The notes below the pieces were generated by a model. That model had not been told where the DNA came from, did no database searches, and worked only from the letters and a program-made list of their open reading frames with translations. Below, in pieces: positions 1-10,318 of a stretch of 64,000 nucleotides of DNA. A program made the translations under genes and the position numbers. The stretch comes from Aedes albopictus (lineage: Eukaryota > Arthropoda > Insecta > Diptera > Culicidae), in the NCBI RefSeq assembly GCF_035046485.1, contig NC_085138.1, positions 89,639,228 to 89,703,227 of the forward strand. Reading direction: 5' to 3'. Each line of letters opens with the position of its first letter. The first letter of the stretch is position 1.

Positions 1-359
1 ACCCTTCCTTACGGGCAGGTCAGATCGGGTTGCACGTGGGCATCAGTTCTTGATGTCCGCTCAGCAGTAGGGCGCGGGCGGGGTTGACCCTGCCCGCCTT
101 CCGAGGACAAAGGGAGTGGCGAGGACCACTCGGGAAACTGGCTAAGCGCCAGCATGCTACCGTGATGGACTCTCCAAAGCAAGTCATCGATGTTCGTTGC
201 TGCAGGCTACGCAGCTAACCTTGTGGGTGCGATGTGCACTAGCCCCTCTCTGAAGCAATACCTTCTTGGTGGTTCCGGAGAGACGTAGAGTTTGGCGACC
301 ATAGGGGGCTGTCCATAAACCACGTGGTCATTTTTTTTTGGACTTTTCAGTCTTTCAAG
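1..359. other. No gene recognised; MITE-like end near 304-325
   Basis: No coding frame can be supported here. From about 304 the sequence GGGGCTGTCCATAAACCACG resembles the terminal repeat of the 5441-5604 MITE, and only one end is visible. The GC-rich first 300 bases look like retroelement untranslated sequence, but I cannot assign them. Confidence 0.35.
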
Positions 360-590
360 TCCCGGATAGCCTATGCCGGATACTGGGGGTTCTTCCAAAA
401 TAGAGTGCTAATCTATGACACTGAGGAAGGCGAGAGGAGCTACAACATCCCCGCGTTCCATCCTGGGCCTGGTATGTACTATGGAACACGGCGTATAATG
501 GCGTATTGAGTCTCACACTTCCACCGGGCGTAAAGCTGGTCGATTTTGCCGACGACATTACCTTTATTTTCTGCTGGAGGTTCGACTGTT
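360..590 (+). pseudogene. R1/LOA-like LINE reverse transcriptase fragment
   Basis: Read across one frame change, this piece gives a palm segment of a non-LTR reverse transcriptase. A stretch ending in NRVLIYDTEEGERSYNIPA comes first. It is followed, in another frame, by WNTAYNGVLSLTLPPGVKLV and then FADDIT, the catalytic box. That order (Y/F-x-D-T-x-x-G, a GVPQGS-like loop that is damaged here, then FADD) is what R1- and LOA-type elements of insects show. The frame changes around 460, so the copy is dead. Both the 5' and the 3' parts of the element are missing. It could belong to another RNase H-bearing LINE clade. Confidence 0.6.
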
Positions 591-654
591 TGGTTTCAAC
601 AATCAATTAAAACCGGCTGCTCAGACTTGAACTAACAACCGATGTTTATTACTA

Positions 655-700
655 GCCCAACGTTTCGACACGAGGTTAGTGTCTTCTTCAGGGGAAAACT
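655..700 (-). ncRNA. Hammerhead-ribozyme-like motif of Penelope type
   Basis: On the minus strand the core CTGAAGA (685-691) is followed by a helix whose arms GACAC and GTGTC pair. Then come GAAAC (662-666) and GTTGGG, whose GGG can pair with the CCC before the core. This is the arrangement of minimal hammerhead ribozymes known from Penelope-like retroelements: CUGANGA, helix II, GAAA, very short helix III, and a UH cleavage position. No Penelope reverse transcriptase is visible nearby, so it is probably a solo terminal fragment. Confidence 0.45.
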
Positions 701-1766
701 AATTTGGTTGTTTAAGACCAAAAACGTGATCGAGTAAGTGATTCAAGTGATCAACCGAAACGTGAAGGGACTCGAGAGTTTCTACAGGCTGAGATGAATT
801 TTCACTTGACACAATTTCTGTCTGATTTGTTTTTAATTCTTACATTCAGCTAGAGCTTACCAAGGAAACAAACGGTGTTTTTGCACAATTTCCTCGGAAG
901 TTTTCAGTGCAGCCACGTTTGATAGTTTAGCAGAGATCGTACGTTATAGATCAAGAAATATTCTACTACGACCTAGAAAACAAAATCACTCAATAACTTG
1001 CTGATTGATGACCTTATCGAGCTGTTTGGATGACAATAAAAAGGAAGCAATTGATTGCAACGATGCGCTTGTTTCAACCTTAGGTGGATTCATCCAGTTC
1101 GGCTGTTTACAACCATATAGGTGGTGACGCACGATTCAGAAACTAAAACCCGTTTTCGCAAGAATAAGTTACGTTTCTTATTGCAACGATCTTGCCAAAC
1201 AAATCGTTCTTGCTGAATCACGTTATACCTAACAGAGAGTAGATTAGTAAAGAAAACTTTCAATCCCCGAGGCGTCAATTGAAAATTGATTACGATCAGA
1301 TTGTCGCTTCGCTTCCCGGCGCAGTAGCCGACCGACCGGCAATTCTTATCTTAATGTCTCTTTGTGGGCAATACAAAAACCTGGCGAAGACAAGGCCTAC
1401 ACAATGAAAAATTCTGAATGAAATAGGTATCAGGATTTCGATGAAAAAGATAGAATACATCAAAGTTTCGCAGATTGTTGAGCACATTCGGTAATATAAT
1501 ATCGAAGTGTTAATGTAGCGTGGTTCTGTTATTTTACGGAGTTACGACTTTTCCTGAAGCATCCGTAACACCGGAGACGGTGATTATTTTTTACTGTGCA
1601 AACAACCAACGAAGCGAATCAAAACAAGCAAGCTCCTCGTTTACGGGTGACTGATAAGGAGCCACACGAACTGTATGCAAATACCTACCTAACTCAATCT
1701 AGGCTAATTCAGCCATTAAACATCTATTGAAGAAACGAAAAATAAATATAAAACGAAAAGACCTAC
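701..1766. other. Non-coding stretch, probably intron or 3' flank of the LRRC58-like gene
   Basis: Only short chance frames occur here and I see no repeat ends. I looked on the minus strand for the remaining LRRC58-type C-terminal coding sequence and found none. The next exon of that gene therefore lies left of the window, or is too short to see here. Confidence 0.3.
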
Positions 1767-4700
1767 CTCGGTGAGGTTTTTCAGCGTGATGATTTCGCGC
1801 GGCAGATGCTTCAGGCGGTTCTTGTGCAGCAGCAGCGACTTGAGATGCACCAGACGGGCGATCGAGCTCGGCAGCGCCTCGATCAGGTTATCACAGAGTA
1901 CAAGAGCGTGGAGATTATTGAGCAGCCCGACGGTGTCCGGGATCTCCGTGATGAAGTTCCCGCCGAGCGAGAGGAGCTGCAGGCTGGAAAGTTGCGGAAA
2001 AGGACAGATAATGGAAGTTTTAGTACTGTTGAATAGTATTTTGGTATCTGATGTTTCAGAACTTTTATACTATACTATTTCTACGTTTCGGCATACTAGT
2101 TTAGGTCCTGTTCGTATTTCTGCATTTATGTGTTACTCTGTATATTCTCGTTTTTTGACGTACTTTTCGATATATCTTCCCTAGGGTACAGGTTACGATC
2201 GTAACAGCTCAATAACGATCAATCTTGGCAGACTTGTACAAAATATGTTCTTAACTTTCGGTTTTGTCTACTTTCAATGAAAATAAACTAGCCTGTTATG
2301 CCTTGAGCATGTATGCTAGTCAACAACAGAAGCGTCGCAACACTCGTCTCAGGACTAGCTTCCAGAGATGGAGGAGCCATCACAAATCGACCACGCCCTG
2401 CTTGACGGTCGGTACTTCTCTGACATTATCGACGTCAGGACCTATCGTGGCGCTACCATCGACTCTGGCCACTTCGTTATTAACAATGTACAATACCGGC
2501 GGCCGGCCTTGTACGATCTAGCTAGAGCTACTGAAGCAACCGGATGTCGCCACCGCATACGCGCAGGATCTCGAGGCAGCGTTGCCGGACGAGAGTGTAC
2601 TCGATGTGGCCCCTCTAGAGGATTGCTGCAGAACAGTCAAAGCAGTCATCAACAACGCAGCCGAGAACACTGTCGGGTACATAGAACGGAGTCGACGAAA
2701 TGATTGGTTCGACGAGGAGTGCAGAGCGGTTCTGGAGGAGAAGGACGCAGCGCGAGCGGTAATGCTGCAGCATGGAACCCAACAGAATGTGGAGCGATAC
2801 AGACAGAAGCGGAAGCAGCAGATCAGTCTCTTCCGGGAGAAAAAGCGTTGCCTGGAAGAAGCGGAGTGCTAGAAAATAGAAATGGTGTGCCGTTCACAAG
2901 AAAAACGAAAGTTCTATCAGAAGCTCAACGCATCCCGCAACGGCTTCGTGCCGCGAGCCGAAATATGCAGGGATAAAGACAGAGACCTCTTGACGGACGG
3001 ACGTGAAGTGATCGAAAGGTGGAAGCAGCACTTCGATCAGCACCTGAACGGCGTGGAGAACGTAGGCACGGGAGCCCACGGCAACGGAGGAAACGACGAC
3101 GCCAGTGCAACGGAAGACGGAAATGAACCAACTCCCACGCTGAGGGAAGTTAAGGATGCCATTCACCAGCCCAAAACCAACAAAGCAGCTGGTAAGGATG
3201 GTATCGTAGCTGAACTCATCAAGATGACCACCTGTCTGCATCGGCTGATAGTCAGGATCTGGGAAACCGAACAGCTACCGAAGGAGTGAAAGGAAGAGGT
3301 AATCTGCCCCATTCACAAGAAAGGCGACCATGTGGAATGTGAGAACTTCAGGGCGATCACAATTTTGAATGCTGCCCACAAAGTGCTATCCCAGATCATC
3401 TTCCGTCGTATATCGCCTAAAACGAATGAGTTCGTGGGAAGTTATCAAGCCTGCTTCATCGACGGCCGGCCGACAACGGACCAGATCTTCACCGTACGGC
3501 AAATCCTCCAGAAATGCCGTCAATACCAGGTCCCAACGCATCATCTGTTCATCGACTTCAAAGCGGCATACGACAGTATCGACCGCGCAGAGCTATGGAA
3601 AATCATGGACGAAAACGGCTTTTCTGGAAAGCTGACTAGACTGATTAAAGCAACGATGGACGGTGTGCAAAACTGCGTAAGGGTTTCGAGTGAACTATCC
3701 AGTTCATTCGAATCTCGCAGGGGACTGCGACAAGGTGATAGACTCTCATGCCTTCTCTTTAACATCGCTCTGGAAGGTGTGATGCGACGAGCCGGGCTCA
3801 ATAGCCAGGGAACGATTTTCACAAAATCCGGTCAATGTGCTTTGCGGACGACATGGACATTCTTGCCAGAACATTTGAAACGATGGCAGAGCTGTACACC
3901 CGCCTGAAACGCGAAGCAGCAAAGGTCGGACTGGTGGTGAATGCCTCAAAAACAAAGTGCATGCTGGTAGGCGAAACCGAACATGACCGGATCCGTCTGG
4001 GTAGTAATGTTACGATAAACGATGATACTTTCGAACAGTGGAGGAATTCGTCTACCTCGGATCCTTACTGACGGCTGACAACAACGTGAGCCGTGAACGA
4101 GCTCGCTGCACTCTACGACGAACCTAGCATCCGGAAACTCGCAAAAGTTGGTGTTCGCAGGAGATTCGAATTCCACAAGAAGACCTAGAGGCCCTCATGC
4201 TAGATGGGTGGACCAGGTACAGAACGATGTGGCAAATGTGGGAAACGGCCGAGGATGGAGGATGCAGTCACGAACCGCGTATTGTGGTGAGGAATTGTTT
4301 AACCCTTTGGAGCCGGATTATTTTGCCTTCGCTGCCGCAACCTCGCTGGCCTAGAACACGTTTCTTATGCTCGATTTCATCGTCGGGGTCATATTGACCC
4401 CTTCGGCTCCAAAGGGTTAACAGAAGAGGGCTTTTAAAGCATGAAGATAACGAAAACAGTCAAATCTGTCAAATCTGCTTACAACCTCGCATAGGATGAG
4501 GAACCGAAACAACAGCTTCGCAAAACGGTCTATAGAACCGGCTATACTCCAACAAGTACCTCTAAGCTTATTGTATGAGTCGAGTTCTGCTTGAGAGGCC
4601 AAGTAGACAAACTGTCCAAAGTATCCTGTAGTGATCATTGCAGATCGACTGCTGTTGATCCCGTCACAACAACTCGGTCATCCGCAAGCTACTTACGTGC

Positions 4701-6243
4701 AATTTTCAAGGAGACAATCATACAGGTCTTTGACACAAAAATTGTAAAAAAGGGAGCTTAACCCTTCAGGACGCGCGCATGTTTGGTCCTAAAACTTCTG
4801 ACAGTGTTGTACTTTTTACAACGGCACGCGTCCTGAAGGGTTAAACATGAACCCTGGGTGAGATCCATGAAGCCAATTCGTGAAACAGCCTGTGCTGCTG
4901 TGCGCCAGTGAAAACTGGTATGTATCAGTGAAGAGCACTTAATCTGCATCGACAGATATCTGCGGTTGCGGTATTTGATTCGTGCATGAACCAGGTGGCC
5001 TTACAACTGGATCTCCAATGCGGAGCACCATCGATGTAATGCAAAGCCGATAGCGACAGAAATTCGGAAGGAAGCGAAAGTGTAGTTGAGTCCGCCACAC
5101 CCTACGCACGAATGAGAGGGAAACCTGAACAGCAAGGACATAAAGTAAGTCGACAGAAACTTGAGCTCGTCACAGGTCAAGGCGATCTCGGACAATCGTC
5201 CACGATCTTCGGCCTTCTTCGGACCACCATATGTGCTCTTTCAGGACTGAAAATAAGTAGATTCGATATACCCATGTAAAATGGTCATTGCGGTCAGTTA
5301 ATAACAGTGGAATTGTTTATAGAACACTAAGCTGAGATTCAGATTTTTTCCCAGTTGAGACGTTACGTCAAGAAGAAGAAGATTTAACGCGATTAGTTTT
5401 TTGCGTTCAAGTAAAGATCTAGAATAGCTGACTCTGCTATGGGGCTGTCCATTAATTACGTAAGGGTTTATAGGGGGAGGGGGGTTTGAGAAATCTTACG
5501 CACCATACAAAAATATTTGGCTTTCCATACAAAAAATCTTACAAGGGGGGGAGGGGGTGTCGAAAAATCTCAAAAAATCCCTTACGTAATTAATGGACAG
5601 CCCCTATCTATTGAATCTAAAATCCTAACAATAAACATTGGGCAATACAACCCCTGAAGAAGGCCACAATTAACAAACCGAAACGTCGGAATAGTATAAA
5701 AAAGCTAGTTGTGGACTAAAATCCAATGGAACCCACCAAGAGTACTCACCCGTGCAACTTCCAGATGTCCTTGGAAACGTTGGTGATCTGATTACCGCCA
5801 AGGTAGAGATACTTGAGCGACCGGAGCTCGGTCACCTGTTCGGGAAACTGCGTGAACCGGTTTCCGCTCAGGTTGAGCTCCTTCAGGCCTCCGCCATGGG
5901 CCGACAGCAGCGTTTTGGGCAACGAATTGTCGTCAAGCAGATTGTTCTTGGCAATCAGCGTCGTCAGCTGACACTGCTGCGTTATCTCGTCCGGTATCTG
6001 CCGGAGGCTATTGTTGCTCAGGTCCAACACGCGTAGATTGGCAAATTCACCGATGGTGGCAGGCACGACCGACAGGTTGTTATGGTTCAGCAGCAACGTA
6101 TCGATGTCTTCGGCCAATTTCTTGGTTTTGCACATTCGCAGCAGATCTTCGTCCAGATGGCGCTTGTTGGCATGCCCGAAATCGGCCGTCTTCTGCTCGC
6201 GGGAGTCGCTGTCGCAGCTATCCGAAGTATACACTACATCCAT
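1767..6243 (-). CDS. LRRC58-like leucine-rich repeat protein, first two coding exons
   Basis: Exon 1 spans 6243 down to 5750 and exon 2 spans 1983 down to 1767. The ATG at 6243 opens a 164-residue run. The donor GTGAGT directly follows 5750 and the acceptor, with a CTTTCCAG end, precedes 1983. The two exons join in phase through a split Gly codon. Exon 2 ends at another good donor (GTAGGT) just left of 1767, so the protein continues. The 237 visible residues hold an acidic N-terminus and then LRRs from about residue 45 to the end, with units such as LRVLDLSNNSLRQIP, LKYLYLGGNQITNV, LQLLSLGGNFITEIP and LKSLLLHKNRLKHLP. The end of exon 2 (HALVLCDNLIEALP, then LLLHKNRLKHLPREI) is what I recall of LRRC58. 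Human LRRC58 is about 370 residues, so roughly a third is missing here. Molecular role: probably an adaptor; I infer nothing more specific. The 3.8 kb intron holds an RTE LINE and four MITE-like pieces. Confidence 0.85.
2368..4298 (+). pseudogene. Decayed RTE-clade LINE (JAM1-like), endonuclease tail to RT and 3' end
   Basis: Pieces of one polyprotein appear in order but in several frames. First is an endonuclease C-terminus (DGRYFSDIIDVRTYR, then a damaged SDH-type box) near 2390-2490. A linker with NDWFDEECRAVLEEKD follows around 2700. Next is TNKAAGKDGIVAELIK near 3180, then the RT core from 3332 with FRAITILNAAHKVLSQI, YQACFIDGRPTTDQIF and LRQGDRLSCLLFNIALEG. The catalytic box CFADDMDIL lies at about 3838. 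The degenerate 3' region carries the ARWVDQVQNDVANVG motif near 4200. Stops at about 2870, 3289 and 4071 and several frameshifts make it inactive. It lies in the intron of the LRRC58-like gene, on the opposite strand. The motifs match the RTE clade; JAM1 is the described Aedes member. Confidence 0.85.
4299..4420. mobile_element. Short palindromic MITE with TTAA ends (piggyBac-like)
   Basis: The ends read TTAACCCTTTGGAGCCGG and CGGCTCCAAAGGGTTAA, so TTAA flanks an inverted repeat beginning CCCTTTGGAGCCG. TTAA targets with CCC-starting repeats are typical of piggyBac-type elements. At 122 bp it is non-autonomous. It interrupts or abuts the 3' end of the RTE LINE. Confidence 0.7.
4758..4844. mobile_element. 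87-bp palindromic MITE with TTAA ends
   Basis: The ends are TTAACCCTTCAGGACGCG and CGCGTCCTGAAGGGTTAA, a near-perfect inverted repeat around a 50-bp core. It has the same TTAA/CCCTT layout as the element at 4299-4420, but a different inner repeat. It is piggyBac-like by target site. Confidence 0.7.
5441..5604. mobile_element. 164-bp MITE, G-rich core, 3-bp target duplication
   Basis: The ends GGGGCTGTCCATTAATTACG and CGTAATTAATGGACAGCCCC form a terminal inverted repeat, flanked by TAT on both sides. Inside are two mirrored blocks of G runs followed by CATACAAAAA. A 3-bp duplication and this type of end suggest a PIF/Harbinger-like or ISL2EU-like MITE. Confidence 0.75.
5645..5695 (+). ncRNA. 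Hammerhead-ribozyme-like motif of Penelope type, second copy
   Basis: CTGAAGA at 5654-5660 is followed by an 18-nt segment that can close a weak helix II (GG with CC), then GAAAC at 5680-5684 and GTC at 5685-5687. Flanking CC and GG can pair as helix I. The order of parts is the same as at 655-700, but helix II is poorer. It lies just inside the intron of the LRRC58-like gene, on the opposite strand. Confidence 0.4.
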
Positions 6244-7505
6244 TTTCTTTTCGGGGAAAATTCACTGTTTCCTATCTACTAGAGCACTATACCCGAAGAA
6301 CCCACGGTAGCATCAAACGCTGCTTCCTACAGCGGTGAACTAATTTCACAGAACAACAAAAAATCGCAACCGCTCAATCACATTTCCACATCACAGCCTC
6401 GGCAAAATCACGGTCGACCATCGGAATCAACCGGTCGTTTCACCATTCACTCACAAATTGCTACAATTCGCCACAACTCAGTCGGGATGACTCTCTTCGC
6501 GCTGCCTTGCTGATAACAAGTGAAGAGAACATTTGATTAGTCCCGCCTTCTTATATTATAATGAACACTATGAAGTCTGATGTGTGGAGCTGAGCTTCGT
6601 GTGTTTATAACCGTAAAACATTATCACCGCGCGCTTCAATGAAAGAGTGACGAAGTACTATCACAAAAATTACGCGTAGCACACTGACTGTCTAGCCCGG
6701 TTGAGTCCACTTTGCAGCACAGTGCGCGAGGTGAGCACGTTGCAACCTAGTGATACTCTCCAGCCACCGACAGACGACCGTTCAACAAAGATCCAATCTA
6801 CGACTATCTCTATGAGTTTGTATCAGCTCAGCACCTACAAGGAGACGTCTCCCAAATCCCCCTTCGAGTGTTCCATTGGGGACAATTGGGTGACGTCGTG
6901 GTAGATAGCTAGGCTAGGACTAGCTCGATGCACACAAGTGACGAAGCGTTGTTACGCTTCGTACGAACAACTACACTAGCTAGGTGTGATATACCTCCCG
7001 CTTGGCTCGCGAAGACTGGACTACTGAACTGATACGTGCCGCTGGCTGGCTGGTGCGGTTACGAACGAAGCTTGAAAATTGTAAGCTGGAACGATTCGAT
7101 AGTGTTTGTGTGAGGGAAGCCGAGTATTAACTGATAACAAACTGCATACAGATGTATCATGAAACATGCTACGTTATAACTCGACTTTAGTGACGATTGG
7201 CTATATTGTAACAACAATGACTCGATAATTTGTTACTAAATAACAACGATAGAGGAGACCTTTAGCAGCTCAGTCGGTGAAGGTGCAGCTACAAAGCAAG
7301 ACTGTGATGAAGCTGGCTGGATTAAAGTTTGTGTTGAGTCCCGACATTTTTTTTTGCTAAGGTATAAAATATCTCTGGCGCACGATATCTTCAACTACCA
7401 CATGATTTTCGTCAGCAAAAATAGAATAAGGAGTATGATACCGGTAGTAGTTACCTATTCAACAAAAGATGAGAACCTTATAAATACTCTTTGTATTCAT
7501 GGAAA
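6244..7505. promoter_or_regulatory. 5' UTR and promoter region of the LRRC58-like gene, otherwise empty
   Basis: This is the upstream side of the minus-strand LRRC58-like start codon. The sequence looks largely unique, with no repeat ends and only short chance frames. I see no clear TATA box that I would place. The assignment as promoter rests on position only. Confidence 0.35.
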
Positions 7506-7682
7506 TGAGATCTATTAACCCTTCTTTGGCATTAATAGGGTCATTTTTGACCCAAACCGTAAACTACGTCAGCGAGGTGCAGTCAACGTGATGCAAAAGG
7601 AAAGTTAGAAAGTTTAACCCTCCAAAAATGTTAGGTTTTTCGCACGACGATGGCGTAGTGTCCGTCTGGGTCATATTGAGCC
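7506..7682. repeat. Fragment of a TTAACCC-ended repeat
   Basis: The stretch starts near TTAACCCTTCTTTGGCATTA and has an inner copy of TTTAACCCTCC. It also carries short inverted phrases GGGTCATTTTTGACCC and GGGTCATATTGAGCCC. This resembles the GGGTCATATTGACCCC part of the MITE at 4299-4420, but the right-hand end is lost. Confidence 0.45.
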
Positions 7683-7900
7683 CAACATCCTACTAGCTTC
7701 TGTAGCTGGAAGGATACGATGGGCGAGGCATGTTGTGAGAATGACGGAGGACGGACTGATGTTCGCTAGAGATCCGGATGGTGCAAGAAAACTTGGAGGG
7801 AAGCGTGCTAGGTGGGCGGACCAGGTACAAAACGATCTGGCAAATGTGGGTCGCGGCCGAGGATAGAGTACTGCAGCCACGAACCGAGTGTTGATTCATG
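7683..7900 (+). pseudogene. 3' end of an RTE-clade LINE
   Basis: The plus-strand translation gives VAGRIRWARHVVRMTEDG, then KLGGKRARWADQVQNDLANV, the conserved C-terminal segment of RTE ORFs seen also at 4150-4260 and 43545-43800. A stop interrupts it and no upstream RT is present, so this is a 5'-truncated copy. Confidence 0.75.
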
Positions 7901-8519
7901 TTTTATTATAATTTTAATGTAATCTGTCCCAGCAAACGCCGTACTGCCTACCTACTGCGTGTTTTTTTACACACAGCTCTATAGAAAAGTCACTCCCTCC
8001 TCCCGCTCCCATTTCTTTTGTATGGGAGCCCCTTCTTTCCAGAGATTCAGAGAAGGAGGGGTCTCAGACCATGCTAAGAACCTTCCCCGGCCCAAAGCCC
8101 CGCATACAAATTGTCATGCTGATCTGTCCAGTAGTCTTTGAATCTATAAGGGTCAGACAGACAGACAAACATACAGGATTTCATTTTTATAAAGATATTT
8201 TTTTGATCTGTATTACCGAGATTTTTAACCGTAGGTTAGTTCATCTCGGGACCCACGCTTTACTTCCCTTCCGAAGGAAGAACCCACATTTTGTGAGTAT
8301 ATCGGGAGAGTGGGATTCGATCCCAGGTCCTCGGCGTGATAGTCTTGTGTTCTAGCCACCACACCAGGTCCGCAGACCATATTTCTATTATTATTCATGC
8401 TTAAGTATCATTTTACCTTCCATCCCATGCGCGGTTGTCCACCACCGCCAGCATTACGCTAATGCTGAATAAATTAATAAATAATACTCTAAAACACAGG
8501 GTCATTAGAATTGACCGAA
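7901..8519 (-). repeat. Repeat block with a CAGA microsatellite and a tRNA-like SINE head
   Basis: Around 8150-8170 there is a short run of CAGA repeats. On the minus strand, from 8375 down to about 8299, the sequence GTGTGGTGGCTAGAACACAA and, 3' of it, GGGATCGAATCCC look like RNA polymerase III A and B boxes of a tRNA-derived SINE. I see no full cloverleaf, so this is not called as a tRNA gene. Confidence 0.5.
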
Positions 8520-9079
8520 ATTCTGACCAGTGCACAATGCATTGCAATGGTTTATTTTCCCATTTTCACGCTTTCAACTAATGGCTCGTAGGATTGAGGA
8601 AATAGAGCAATGATATCTTCGGCAAAGTTGATGGGAATGACCAGCGCCATTTTATGACAGTTTGAGTTTTTGGATCAATCCCCCTAAAAGTAAGATACAA
8701 ATTTTTTTTTTAATTTTTGAGATAGAGGGTTGACGTTTTCAGCAAAGTTGTAGCATTTTTTATTTCAAACAACTTCCCCGAAGACGTCAATGTTGTAATT
8801 TGCACACCAATGGAGATAGAGGCCTGTGTTTAAAAGTTAACCACAAAAACACGTTTTTAAGCAAAACATACATTAGTTGACCCATACAATGTTCTGCAAA
8901 GTTGTATGTACCAATAAAATACGCAATTTTGTCGAAGACATCAAAGCTGTAAGAATTAAATGAGACGAGTTTTCGGAAATTTTATGATTTGTGGAAAGGT
9001 GCAGATGAGGATACCCTTATCAGAAATAGAGCTTTCAAAAAAGGGTTAGTCCGTCCACGATCGTCTACTGAAGAGGTGG

Positions 9080-9290
9080 GCTTTGTGGCCGAGCGGTTAG
9101 CGGCGTCAGTCGTTTAGGTGTCTCGTAAACCTCGGAGTGTGGATTCGATTCCCGCTCCAGTCGGGGAAAACTTTTCGTCAAACGAACGGAAAATTCTCCA
9201 CTGGGCCACTGGGTGTTATATGTGTTGTCCGTTGTCTAATGTTAGTTATGTTCAGTCTGTGCGGCCACTGGTCGAAGACGGTGTGATTGT
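9080..9290 (+). mobile_element. tRNA-derived SINE head (class II tRNA-like)
   Basis: TGGCCGAGCGGTTAGCGGCG is a Ser/Leu-type A-box region, and GTGGATTCGATTCCCGCTC about 50 bases later is a B box. The longer gap between them fits a tRNA with a long variable arm. It interrupts only the left arm of the foldback element, so it was inserted after that element formed. Confidence 0.65.
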
Positions 9291-9531
9291 CTTTTATGAC
9301 CATAATAATAATTGTTATCACAATGATTTAACTGCATTCAAATCTGCTTTGACAGATACAATCATGGCTACTATGATCAAATAATATATAACCTTGTCTA
9401 AGCTAATTTGCGCAACAGTCTTGATTGTTTTTAATACAAAATTTGTTCAAAAAAAAATGTTTCATATTTCATCTCATTATTTTTTTTTTCGTTAAATTTG
9501 ACAATGATGTTCCAAAATTTCAGATTATGTA

Positions 9532-9750
9532 TAGCGCATTTAGTTCACCACTGGACTATCGCACTAGTTTTCATGAGTGCGAAAACGCGAATAAAAGTGC
9601 GCGATGGCTTCAAATCAACTCGGTGTCTTCAGATTGAAGAAATTGTGCGCCGAAGACATCAACTTGATTTAATGCAATCGCGCACTCTTATTTACGTTTT
9701 CGCACTTATGAAGACATAGTGCGCAGTCCAGTGATGAACTAAATGCGGTA
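9532..9750. mobile_element. MITE with CGCATTTAGTTCACCACTGG ends, TA target
   Basis: The left end CGCATTTAGTTCACCACTGG and the right end CCAGTGATGAACTAAATGCG are inverted copies, with TA on both outer sides. The inner region repeats the phrase AGTGCGAAAACG on both strands. Two other copies of this family occur in the window, at 16662-17028 and 52200-55039, both interrupted by later insertions. Confidence 0.8.
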
Positions 9751-10051
9751 TAAAAGCTATAAAACTTTCCGTGTACTTCTTCTCAAAATCAAAAACAAAG
9801 GCTAACTGTCCCCGACAAACTTTGTCTTGTCTGCAGCGATTTTTGACATTCTAAGTCCCCTGTTTCACTGTTAAAAAAATCGATTTTCAAACATCTTGAT
9901 TTCTTTTTTTGTTTGATTCATAAACCTTTCTTGAGTAACTACTATCAGAACTGAACAAAGACGACCAAAATTGAATGTTTTTATCGCACGGTCTGGCGTT
10001 GTCTTACGTATGCCTTTGCCTTTTTATAAGATTTCATACCTGCCCCTATTT

Positions 10052-10318
10052 GGGGTCTCCAGTTAGCCTAGTGGTTAAGGCTATGGATCGCCAATCCGGA
10101 GACGGCGGGTTCGATTCCCGTTCCGGTCGGGAAAATTTCCTCGACTCCCTGGGCATAGTGTATCATTGTACTTGCCTCACAATATACAAATTCATGCAAT
10201 GGCAGGCAAAGAAAGCCCTTCAATTAACAACTGAGGAAATGCTTAAAAGAACACTAAGTTGAAGCGAGGCTGGCCAAGTCCCAGTGCGGACGTAGAGCCA
10301 AAAAGAAGAAGAAGAAGA
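10052..10318 (+). mobile_element. Feilai-type tRNA-derived SINE
   Basis: A tRNA-like head has A box TAGCCTAGTGGTTAAGGC and B box GGGTTCGATTCCC. The body holds CTCGACTCCCTGGGCATAGT and the tail is GAAGAAGAAGAA. This is the layout I know from the Feilai family of Aedes. It is flanked by a 14-bp duplication, ACCTGCCCCTATTT at 10038-10051 and the same with one change at 10319-10332. It sits inside the foldback element. Confidence 0.85.

Noticed and set aside
9080..9170. Possible class II tRNA gene (Ser/Leu type)
   Set aside because: A and B boxes are good, but the acceptor ends do not pair well and the unit is embedded in a repeat.
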